Source: Termitomyces sp. T153
Taxonomy: Eukaryota > Basidiomycota > Agaricomycetes > Agaricales > Lyophyllaceae
Direction: 5' to 3'
Length of the DNA: 64,000 bases
NCBI GenBank assembly: GCA_018296165.2
Contig: JACKQL020000015.1
Span: 434,001 to 498,000, forward strand
Below the pieces are notes generated by a model. That model saw nothing but the letters and a program-made list of their open reading frames with translations, searched no databases and was not told the origin of the DNA. The position numbers and the translations under genes were made by a program. This document shows positions 12,991 to 22,017 of this stretch, piece after piece (the first letter of the stretch is position 1; each line of letters opens with the position of its first letter).

Positions 12991-14575
12991 AGCAAGCCAA
13001 ACATGAGTAACAATACTGGAGCTCTTATAGTCAGTTTGATGGATAGGCCAGGAGAACACTGCTATTGTTTGGTCAGAGGATATTCTATCCTGCTGACCAG
13101 TTTATATACTACATTCATGGCTATGCTATGACTAATGCTATATGTGGTAAGTGGCCCAAATATGCTAAACAGTAATGACTAACAATATATCAAAAGGAGA
13201 AATAGTGTCTAATGACTACAAAGAGCTGACTAATACTGACTGGAGGGTGCAGGAGCTTGGCAGCCAGTCAATTGGATATGCTAGAGATGATGCTATACCT
13301 ATGACTAAGGCTGGATAGAGTCAGAGTTACTCATTGGAGTTACCCAAAAGGGTCATCCTCTTACAGTACCACCTTTGAAGCTAGCCAAGAATGAGCAATG
13401 TCCTTGGCCTGAAGCAGACAAGGGGAAGGCTAGGCCTTCCAAGCTGACAGAAGATGATATTCCACATCTTTGACAGCAGTAATACAACAAATTTCAGGAT
13501 ATTGTCAATGGTATAAAAACTTCCTCCATGGTGTGAGGTCAACCATGAGATAAATCTCATAGATGAAGCCAAATGTTATTTATACTTCATGCTAAGGTGC
13601 CTAGGTCACTTTAGCAGCAATTGCAGAACAAAATCAACTACTACATGTAGGCAAAGTGGTGGGAGCCATGCATAGCCAATCAGGCTGCACTGCTATTGTA
13701 TATCCCCAAAAAGATGGCTCATTGCAGATGACATTAGATGTGTGTCAACACAATGATAACATGGTTAAAGATGCTATGCCCTTACCCAATCAGGAGGTCA
13801 TCTAGGAAGATGTGACTTACATGCCTATAAGGTCAAAAATTGACCTTACTGATACAAATGAGCAGGTTAGGATATGTACTACTGATGTACCAAAAACAGT
13901 GTTTATGACCATTACTGGTACATATCATAGTAATATCTTGCAGATTGGTGACTGTAATGTGCCAGTAACCTTCCAACAACTAATGACATCCATCTTTCAG
14001 GATGTCATTGGAAAGTGGATGCATGTATACCTTGACAATTTTTTTGTCTTCTCAGGTTCTATTGAGGAGCACAAAGAGCACCTCAGAGTAGTCTTTGAAA
14101 GACTATGCAAAAATAAGCTTTACTTCAAATGGAAGAAGTGTGAGCTGTATGCCAAGCATGTATAGTTCCTTGGCCATGTCATTGACTCACAGAGTATACA
14201 CCCTGACATGGACAAGTTGAATTGGATCCAGGAGTGTTGTACTCCTAGAACCCATAACAATATCCAGCAAATTGTAGGATTAGTGAATCACATTGGGAAC
14301 TTCTTGTCCAAAATTTCCATCTATACAGGGCCATCGATAGCCATGATGCAGAATGAGTCACCAGTTCACTGGTTCTCCATCCACCAGCAGTGTTTCAACA
14401 TGATCAAGTGGATCTGTGCTGAAACACCTTTTATCTGGCCAATCAATCCTCATCACAAGGACCCCATATGGCTGATCTGCAATGCCTCAGAGATAGGCAT
14501 CAGAGCAATGTACAGTCAAGGACCCAGCTTGCAGAAGTGTGAAATCTGGAAGTTGCCAAAAACATAGGAAAACAA
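12990..14575 (+). pseudogene. Ty3/gypsy remnant G3, partial pol (RT and start of RNase H)
   Basis: A third gypsy family, distinct from G1 and G2. After broken N-terminal pieces (FYPADQFIYYIHGYA near 13080; a WWEPC-like thumb start near 13660), an open segment at 13812-14165 reads KIDLTDTNEQVRICTTDVPK, then VTFQQLMTSIFQDVIGKW and YLDNFFVFS. The catalytic YLDD is again YLDN (AAT at 14037-14039). After a TAG at 14163 it continues FLGHVIDSQSIHPDMDKLN and ends in the RNase H start ICNASEIGIRAMYSQGPS near 14530. The rest of RNase H, the integrase and the LTRs are missing. Confidence 0.85.
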
Positions 14576-15514
14576 GGAAATCAGTGCCCAGCAAGAATAA
14601 GGTCTTATCAGTATGCACTTGGGCATGCATGCCAATATGAACTCAGCCCAATCAACACTCATAGGACTGGCTGTTCCTACCTCAGAGCTACTAACATAGG
14701 GACTATTCAATGGCCCCAGTGCTGTTTTGTAAGTGGGATGTCATATCCTACCCCTTGTTTGTTTTATCTACCCACATGTGAGACCATTGACAGTCTCAAA
14801 AGGAAGGTATGTAACAGAGCATCCATGTGACTCCTTTATTATCATAATTAGCTACATGCTTCTATGAATTATATACTTATTCTTTGGCAGCATCACATGA
14901 TGCTGTCCTTTTATTGTAATACCTACATTATGTAAGGCAGTGCCTTACTTCACTCTTGTAGCACAGAATCAACAACTGGTTTTGACTTACAAGGTATGAA
15001 TCATAAGTTGTGTGCACTTTAATGGAAACATTACATCTGAGCATCTTCTGACATTCTTGCTCTAAAGATATGTTTTTGTCAGTGAGTCTGATTGTAAAGT
15101 CTGAGTACCATTTAGCAATACCATAAACTCATTACTCAGGCTACTTTATAATTTCTTTCTCATTAGTATTTCAAGCATACTTTTCAAAATATATGAGTAC
15201 TGCTGACACTAGAACCTGTTTCCATTGGAAACATGGAAATAAAAACCTGTCATATCATTTCTTTGAAAGAATCTTCCTTTGAAAAAAGGCTTTTCTCATT
15301 ATTTAGAGCCTTTTTCCATTGGAAATACCCTGTTTGAAAATGGCATAACAGCTTTCTTTTTTAGTGTTTTCTCAGGCAACACTATTGGCTGCCAGCAGTG
15401 AAGAAAGAAAGTGGACAGAACAAGGTGGAAGAGATTTTGATTCATCAATGATCCTAATTTTTCAAGTATATAAAACATAGAATTGTCTATTGAATGACAA
15501 ATAACTTAGAAAAG
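14576..15514. other. AT-rich non-coding repeat DNA
   Basis: No open frame of note, no CpG to speak of, and long A/T-rich runs. It separates the truncated G3 element from a decayed Helitron end. I see no TIR, LTR or tandem repeat. Confidence 0.5.
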
Positions 15515-15982
15515 TGGAATATTGAAGACCTAACCAATTGAAGTGAGGTTGAGCCTGGATTTCAGGATTGGGTTTAGAATATCAAATATGTAACTGAAGG
15601 GATATTTGTTACATGATCAGCACTTCTCATTCTACTTACTGACAGAATGAAGTTCAAAATCATGGAATACCTACAAAAAGCTTTATTGGACTGAATAAAA
15701 TATAACTGAAATGATAGTAAGGACTTATATGTCTGCTGACTTCAACAATGCCAGGACTATAAGCACATGGATTGCAAAAAGAAAGACCTCAATCTTGATT
15801 GCTTTGTTGAGGAACTCTTACAAAGAAAACTTAAAGACCCAAGGTAGACAAAGTGAGGATGGGTCTAGATCAAGTCAGCATTTGGTTGACAAAATACGAA
15901 GACCTAACCAAATGTAGTGAGGTTATGTCTGGATCTTTGCAAGAACTACAGGTCCAAGCCAAAGGCATGTACCATAGCTTGT
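15515..15982 (+). mobile_element. Decayed Helitron 3' end (fourth copy)
   Basis: Degenerate copies of the hairpin unit that fills the 3' ends of the Helitrons at 41-52 kb occur at about 15520, 15834 and 15898 (each AGACCYAA... followed by GTGAGG...GTCT). The last is followed at about 15944-15981 by a mutated version of their 38-nt terminal palindrome: GAACTACAGG...CCAAAGGCAT...TAGCTT. Differences from the intact palindrome are mostly transitions. No 5' TC terminus could be placed, so only the 3' end is claimed. Confidence 0.65.
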
Positions 15983-16424
15983 TTGGAACTTACTTGATAA
16001 AGATCTTGAATGGTTAATCAAATACTTCTTCCCTTTTATTCACAACAATATTTTGTCAAACATCTAGATATTCCTTGTAAAATCTGGTCTTGAATATCAA
16101 ACAAAGGCTCTATGAAAAATATTCTTATCATTCTATGTACTTTTTATCCAATAATATTGCACAGGCCACTAAAATACCATTGTAAATCAATTAATGATTA
16201 TTCTTTCATGGCTTCATCAGAAACACATGAAGAGAATTTTGAGCTTAATCCAATCATTCTTATCATATTCTTAAGTTCTTTTGGCTCAATGTATTGTTCC
16301 CTGCATCCAATCATTGGATGTTGATCCGAAGCTTGTTTGGACATGTTAGTGGTGGGGAGAGTAAGGGAACTTGTGTCCCTCCAATTGTGTTGCATTAACA
16401 TGGTGCATTACTACCTTACAGCAC
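15983..16424. other. AT-rich non-coding DNA
   Basis: CpG-poor, no open frame that I can support. It is the last stretch of repeat island 1 before the MITE. Confidence 0.5.
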
Positions 16425-16852
16425 CTAATTAGCAGTGTTGTATTCTAAGGGGTTAATAAGGGCAATCTTCTTTATTTAGGCTTAACCCTTAATAACAACC
16501 CTTAATTACGGCTTAACATTATGTAAATATTAAGGTTTAATAAGCCTCAATGACTAAGTTCTACTCCTCAAAATCGTTGCCTGATCCTTCGAGCTCGCCA
16601 TCATCTGGAATCCTATCCATTTTGTTTTTCGCCTCTTAAAAAGTATTCCCAAATAGGGCTGCGGGGTGGGGGCATTGGGAGGGTGTTGAAGGAGCGAATT
16701 TTTATCGAATTACTATACTGATTACTTACTCTGTCAATCAGTTACTACACTTCCTTTGCCCAAAATGGTCATCCGACATTAGTCATCCATACTAAGCCTT
16801 AATTAAGCCTTCAGGTCATGTCTCAAGGCTTAGGTACAACACTGCTAATTAG
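16425..16852. mobile_element. hAT-type MITE with 8-bp target site duplications
   Basis: A 412-bp element (16433-16844) begins CAGTGTTGTA and ends TACAACACTG, a perfect 10-bp terminal inverted repeat, extended imperfectly by TAAG. It is flanked on both sides by the 8-bp direct repeat CTAATTAG (16425-16432 and 16845-16852), which fits the hAT target pattern nTnnnnAn. Subterminal copies of TTAATAAGG/CCTTAATTAAG-like motifs are present. No coding capacity. The TSD and TIR are seen directly; assignment to hAT follows from the CAGTG start and TSD length. Confidence 0.85.
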
Positions 16853-16991
16853 TGTTACAGAAGATATTTCATTAGCATTGTACGATATTTACACAGAATG
16901 GATGCATTTCAATGTCATGATCGGCTGGAAAGACTCGTTAGTCGACTCCAGCTCCAGACGATACCATCAGCACTTGTGAAAAGCTAATCAT

Positions 16992-17033
16992 CAGCATTCT
17001 AATCTGCCGCCATAACCACTTGGCTCTAGTGCC
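16992..17033 (-). pseudogene. Truncated tRNA-Ser (5' half only)
   Basis: The minus strand reads GGCACTAGAGCCAAGTGG at the 17033 end. It continues through the D arm to the anticodon stem-loop with AGA, closely matching the first half of the three full tRNA-Ser genes in this window. The variable arm, T arm and acceptor 3' strand are absent. The acceptor 5' strand differs from the genes at one position. Confidence 0.75.
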
Positions 17034-17657
17034 TGGGTTGCTTCATATGTATAGGCCACGTAGCGTTACTTGCTGGGATGTATTTTTTTTTCTGGAAACA
17101 TGTCTAGACCAAGAAGTCGTCTCGGCGCTATCCGTCGTCATACATCCAGAGGTTAAAACTCGTGGGAACTTCTCTGATCTTCGACCACGGGTAGTAAGTA
17201 TCCTTCAAGTTGGTCAGATCACATCTGTATACAAAGCTTTACGCGTTACGTCTAGGCACTAACCAAGAAGTATTGTATCCACGAACACATCGTCAGCGCG
17301 GTTGCTGCGGCCTGGTACCGGAGTTTCTCAGGAGATTACGGTACTTGAATACGAACATCTCGAAAATGCCCTTGTGACATTTCTCTGACCTCAGCGAGCG
17401 ATGACCGCGATCAATGCTAGTCTGAGTCAATGCCACACGCGGCATGTTTGTTCTTCCAGGTTCTTCCCTTCTCCAACCTTGTGATTTTTTTCTTGGTCGT
17501 AAATATCATTGGACAAGATCGAACACTGCTAGCAGGTCCACGGCAAGAGATTACCGCTGTGCGAGCCAGGATCACTTTGTGAACCCCGAGTATCCGGTAA
17601 GTTCTGAGTATATGGGAATCCGTATGAGTCGCGCGCCGGACGAGCTGGTTTTCAGTG
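17034..17657. other. Upstream region of the cerato-platanin gene
   Basis: CpG returns to normal here. No convincing gene; short frames on both strands overlap and lack family motifs. The region probably holds upstream regulatory DNA of the cerato-platanin gene. Confidence 0.4.
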
Positions 17658-17664
17658 TATAAAG
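17658..17664 (+). promoter_or_regulatory. TATA box of the cerato-platanin gene
   Basis: TATAAAG lies 109 nt before the start codon at 17773, followed by a pyrimidine/A-rich leader. The spacing suits a TATA-driven start about 30 nt downstream, which is common for strongly expressed secreted fungal proteins. Confidence 0.6.
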
Positions 17665-17772
17665 GGAACTTCTTGAGGGACTGCATCTTCAACGAAAAGT
17701 ACCCAACAAACTCAGTCTCACAACCGCTTAAACGCTTTCACAATCAAGCCACTAGCTCCTTGATTTCCACCC

Positions 17773-18183
17773 ATGAAGTTTACATCTATCCTATCCCTCG
17801 TCCTCCTTCCCATCTTATCCCTCGCCGACCCCGTCACTTTCGATCGTACCTATGACAACAAATCAGGCTCCATGCTCACCGTTGCTTGCTCTAATGGTCT
17901 ACACGGCCTTGCAAATTGCTTTCCGACCTTCGGTTCCGTCCCCAGCTTCCCGAACATCGGTGGTGCCGCCGCTGTCGCAAGCTTTGACTCACCCAATTGT
18001 GGAACGTGCTGGAATCTCACGTTCCAATCGATCACGATCAGTGTGTTAGCCATAGATCATGCTGGAGAGGGATTCAATATTGCGTTGGAGGCGATGAACA
18101 CGTTGACGAACGGCCAGGCGGAGTTTCTGGGACGTGTTAACGCTACATCGGCCCAAGTTGACAAGTCATTCTGTGGCATGTGA
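17773..18183 (+). CDS. Cerato-platanin family secreted protein
   Basis: A single-exon frame of 136 residues. An N-terminal signal peptide (about 1-18, ending SLADP) precedes a typical cerato-platanin body: VTFDRTYDN, ACSNG, FPTFGSVPSFPNIGG, CGTCW, VLAIDHAG, FNIALEAMNTLT and a C-terminal Cys. These small double-psi beta-barrel proteins bind chitin oligomers at the fungal surface, lack the lytic activity of expansins and often act as elicitors. Two oddities are visible. The loop between the CGTCW block and VLAIDH is several residues shorter than usual. There are five cysteines in the mature part rather than four, the extra one in LANCFP. The start is set by the signal peptide and the TATA box upstream. 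No intron is needed. Confidence 0.92.
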   Translation: MKFTSILSLVLLPILSLADPVTFDRTYDNKSGSMLTVACSNGLHGLANCFPTFGSVPSFPNIGGAAAVASFDSPNCGTCWNLTFQSITISVLAIDHAGEGFNIALEAMNTLTNGQAEFLGRVNATSAQVDKSFCGM

Positions 18184-19069
18184 AGCATGGGTAAGTTGTC
18201 TATTAAGATAAATAATATCTTGTCCTCAGTCTGATCACGATACTGCAGAGAAGTTGTGAACTTGAAAGACCAACGAACAGCTTTTTCTTGAGACCCTTTT
18301 TATGACCACGCGCGACGATGATATCGGAGAAAACATATTGCACGAGTACGTTAGCCTGAAAGTACCTGGGTTCGACGTTGTATATATATGACGTTGCATG
18401 ACTATATATTAACAGTAAGAAAGATTGTAAGTTGATTAGACGAGAAAATAGCCGCGTTCAAAGATATCATGATTTCGCTGCTCAGCGATTGTACACTTCG
18501 TAGCCTGCAATGAAGGGGCTTCAAGGCGATGGCCACGGTAATTTCTATGTCCGATTTCGACTTTGGCCTCCGAATGTTGAAAGCACGCCACAGAGATTGC
18601 CGGTTTACATATGACGAAACGCACATCATTACACAAACCTACAGTTACTGTCGTCTATCGTTTTTGGCATATCCTTCACATCCGTCGACCTATGGCATTA
18701 TCATCTCTTGATCTCATCATTGATCTGTCATCTGTGAATTTGTACTGATGTTGGTGTTCTTCAATTTCCTGCTCAATGGAGAGGAAATAGCAAAAATGTA
18801 TCCGTTAGACTGCTTATATGAAACAAAAAGTTCAACATGACGGACATATATAATACTCAAATCAATGACCATTGTTATTGTCTCTCAAGCCTGGGATTAC
18901 TCTGTGTACTACCGATCAAGGCTTGTGAACTAGGGCAGACATGATTAGAAGAACAAGAGTAACATACCTGGTGATCAGCCTTGCGTACAAGTTATTCGTC
19001 AAAGACGTTGGGGCGCTTTTGTGATTTTCTCCCCATTGAGCAGGAAGAACAAAAATGAACTAGAACCCA
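18184..19069. other. Intergenic region with an inverted repeat
   Basis: No gene supported. Arms of about 35 nt (18752-18799 and 19018-19058), sharing CCTGCTCAATGG as a core, face each other across about 220 bp and could be terminal repeats of an old MITE. The right arm ends next to the tRNA-Ser gene. Confidence 0.4.
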
Positions 19070-19162
19070 CGACGCCAGCAGGATTTGAACCTGCGCCCTC
19101 AAAGAGGAACAGATAACAGAAGATATTCGAATCTGTCGCCGTAACCACTTGGCTATAGCGCC
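19070..19162 (-). tRNA. tRNA-Ser(CGA) with intron
   Basis: The acceptor arm is closed by GGCGCTA and TGGCGTC with a G discriminator. The D arm GCC/GGC, a long variable arm (CCTC-TTT-GAGG) and the T arm GCAGG-TTCAAAT-CCTGC complete a class II tRNA. The anticodon loop reads TT-CGA-A. An 11-nt intron follows position 37, before the stem closes with TCTGT. The long variable arm plus CGA anticodon identifies serine (codon UCG). A short T run lies just downstream on the minus strand. Confidence 0.9.
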
Positions 19163-19371
19163 TTAGATTCAAGGACAGCAAGGTTCCATCCAGCGAGGTA
19201 CGAACTAGAGCATATTTCATACCTTTCAAACGATGTAGGTGATTGAATAAATGACCGATACAATATATAGGAATTGTGTAAATTTTTGAAATGTTGACAA
19301 TCGCCCTTCTTCAACATCACGTTTGAGTTCATCCCTTGGATGAGGAAAAAGACTGATTACTGGACAGCTAC

Positions 19372-19475
19372 CGACGCCAGCAGGATTCGAACCTGCGCCC
19401 TCAAAGAGGAACAGATAATTCGTTTGGATGAGAGACCATTCTAATCTGTCGCCGTAACCACTTGGCTATAGCGCC
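19372..19475 (-). tRNA. tRNA-Ser(AGA) with intron
   Basis: Nearly identical to its neighbour at 19070 over the D, variable, T and acceptor arms, but the anticodon loop reads TT-AGA-A (codon UCU, and UCC by inosine). The intron is longer (about 22 nt) and unrelated in sequence. A T5 run follows at about 19349 on the minus strand, as expected for Pol III termination. Confidence 0.92.
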
Positions 19476-20066
19476 TTATCTTTAGTTCTTAGCTTGCCCA
19501 CTGTGATGGCCCTCGTGAATCGCACACACGACGAGGCGAAGAGGTTCGTTCTCATTCAACGTATGGACGTCCGACGCTAAAGGATTGTTCATTTGGCTTG
19601 CCCCAATGATATTCACACCGAGCCAAAGCATAGGTTCATGGTCATGGTTCATGAGGGAGCAGAACAGTAGATTTGAGACGCTAGGGCTATATGTTGATTC
19701 TTGAATGACAATAATCCTATGAGCGCCTCAACAGAATAGATCTCAACAGCACGAAACGCAGCACGAAACGAGGAGAACATTGCTATGTCGCAGACACAGA
19801 GCATTTGGGTTCCAGAACACCCTAGGCCGATGTTCTCTGACTAGTATCTAGTATCAGAACGGTGGTGGAATAAGCCAAAAAGAGCTCAGCCGCGAAAGTT
19901 CGGGCCAGCCACCCGTCTATTTACCTCTATTTACATCAAACCCAAATTTGCCACCGAAAGAAACGTCAAACCACGTCTCACCGTTGCTTGACAATCCCTT
20001 CCTCTCTCTTTGTGCGGAAACCAAACTTGAAACGATAGACGAGAAGAAAGAAGAATAAGAACAAGA
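19476..20066. other. Septin upstream region
   Basis: No gene supported. The last 60 nt before the septin start codon are A/G-rich (GAAGAAAGAAGAATAAGAACAAGA), a common fungal 5' leader composition. Confidence 0.4.
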
Positions 20067-21594
20067 ATGGCCGAAGAGATCCGCGCGGAGTCGTATGTTG
20101 GTTTCGATAGTATCACGCAGCAGATCGAGCATAAGCTGCTCAAACGTGGGTTCCAGTTCAATGTTATACTTGTTGGTGCGTTTTAGATTTCTCGCCTTGA
20201 GATGGAAAGGGTTTCTGAATGTGGTTTGTGTCCTCTTCCACCACGCCTTTTCTGTACCCCGCCTACATTTCCACCTTACCGAATTTCTGAATGCGTTCCT
20301 TCGCAACTCACTGTATCTCTTGACGGACACGTACACGTACATATAGGCCAAACGGGTCTCGGCAAGTCGACGCTCATCAACACTCTCTTCGCGTCACACC
20401 TCGTCGACTCGAAAGGCCGCTTCATGGCAGACGAGCCTGTTAGACAGACAACGGAGATTCAGGCTGTTTCGCATGGTGAGCGTTACTCACCTTCTATCTT
20501 GTTCTCAATTTCTTTTGCGGTTTACTCCGTATTTTGTACCCATCTCGTGTGGGTCATGGTGTGGCTTTTTGCATTCTGGTTCACATTACGTGTTTCCTTA
20601 TTCACCGCGGGACCCTGAGTGGGCTTTGTGTCGGTGTTCGGAGAAGACAGGTAGATGTGTGTTCGAGTCCAAATGACGTGATTCACTTACGTTTACGTGT
20701 TTCGACCCACTGGAGACGATAAGTCTATACGGACTTACTGACGCTGTGCACAGTCATCGTTGAAAATGGTGTCAAGCTTCGCCTAAATATCGTCGATACT
20801 CCAGGTTACGGTGATCAGATTAACAACGAGAACTGGTGCACCACAGTTTTTGCTAATTCTCCGCAATTTTTGCTGAGATTGTCGCATCTAGCTGGGATCC
20901 GATCATCAAATACATCAAAGACCAGCATTCCGCGTACCTCCGCAAAGAGCTTACCGCGATGCGCGACCGCTACATCCAAGATACACGTATTCACTGTTGC
21001 CTCTACTTCATTAATCCTACAGGTCACGGTCTCCGCGCTATCGATGTGATCGTCATGAAGAAGCTCAGCGAGGTCGTAAATGTTGTTCCTGTCATCGCCA
21101 AGTCAGACTCGTTGACGCATGAGGAGAGGGACAAGTTTAAGATGAAGATTAGAGAGGAATTGCAGTATGATAATATCAATCTGTATCCGTTTGATAACTT
21201 GGAAGAGGACGACGAGGAGGAACAGCAGCACAACGTTTCCATTCGGGTGCGTGGCTCTTCTTTGGCCGTGATTCTATTTTCTTCTGACTTGTATGTGAAG
21301 AACATGATCCCCTTTGCTATCGTTGGCTCTGAGAACAATGTGATTGTTGATGGAAAGAGCGTGCGTGGAAGGCGGAACCGCTGGGGTGTTGTCAACGTCG
21401 AAAACCCGACGCACTGCGAGTTTGTCAACCTCCGCGACTTCCTCCTACGCACGCATCTGCAGGATCTGATCGAGACGACTGCCCAAATCCATTACGAGGC
21501 GTTCCGCTCGAAGCAGCTACTTGCGCTCAAGGAGGTTAACCAGAACCAGGGCCAGCGTCCGGGCCAGCAGCAGCCGCAGTCACAGCTGCAATAG
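20067..21594 (+). CDS. CDC10: Septin, CDC10 class
   Basis: Five exons: 20067-20175, 20347-20475, 20754-20835, 20892-21246, 21301-21594, giving 322 residues, the same length as yeast Cdc10. The N-terminus SYVGFDSITQQIEHKLLKRGFQF is diagnostic of CDC10 rather than CDC3, CDC11 or CDC12. GTPase motifs are G1 GQTGLGKST, G3 DTPGYGD and G4 AKSD; the septin unique element includes VENPTHCEFVNLRDFL. There is no long C-terminal coiled coil, as expected for this class, only a short Gln-rich tail. The protein forms hetero-oligomeric filaments at septa and growth sites. The last intron (21247-21300) is 54 nt with no in-frame stop, so its retention would add 18 residues. Intron 2 (278 nt) is unusually long for this locus. 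Confidence 0.93.
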
Positions 21595-22017
21595 GCGGTA
21601 GTAACCATCGGTGGAGCGGCGGCAAAATTGATCTGATACCCTCTTGCACTCGTTTTCGAGAACACTACTTGTGACATTTTTGGAATATTCACCTTTGATA
21701 CATTGTCTACTTGATGTTTTTTTGTGTTTTACCTCGCCTTTTATAATACATACCCGGGTTTTCTGCCTTGCATGGTATGCGTGGATGATGTGTCTTAGAT
21801 CTCCTTGTCAGCCATCTGAGGAAACGGGACTGTAGGCGACATCAGGCTGATCAAGGGGGCGGAGTATATGTATGACGAAGTTATCGGATTGTGTCATATT
21901 TATCGTGTGTCAGCGCGTCCGAAAATATATTCTATTCCACCCTGCCGTAGCCTCCTCATCATATGTTCCCGCCCTCCCACATCTGAACATTCTCACCTCC
22001 TCCTCCTCCTCCGCCCC
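21595..22017. other. Intergenic region between septin and flippase
   Basis: About 420 bp with no gene. A pyrimidine-rich tract (CTCACCTCCTCCTCCTCCTC at about 21992-22011) directly precedes the flippase start codon, a typical fungal core promoter/TSS feature. Confidence 0.5.

Noticed and set aside
20640..20690. GTTCGAGTCC in septin intron 2 as a possible tRNA B box
   Set aside because: No matching A box, no acceptor or anticodon stem; chance match.
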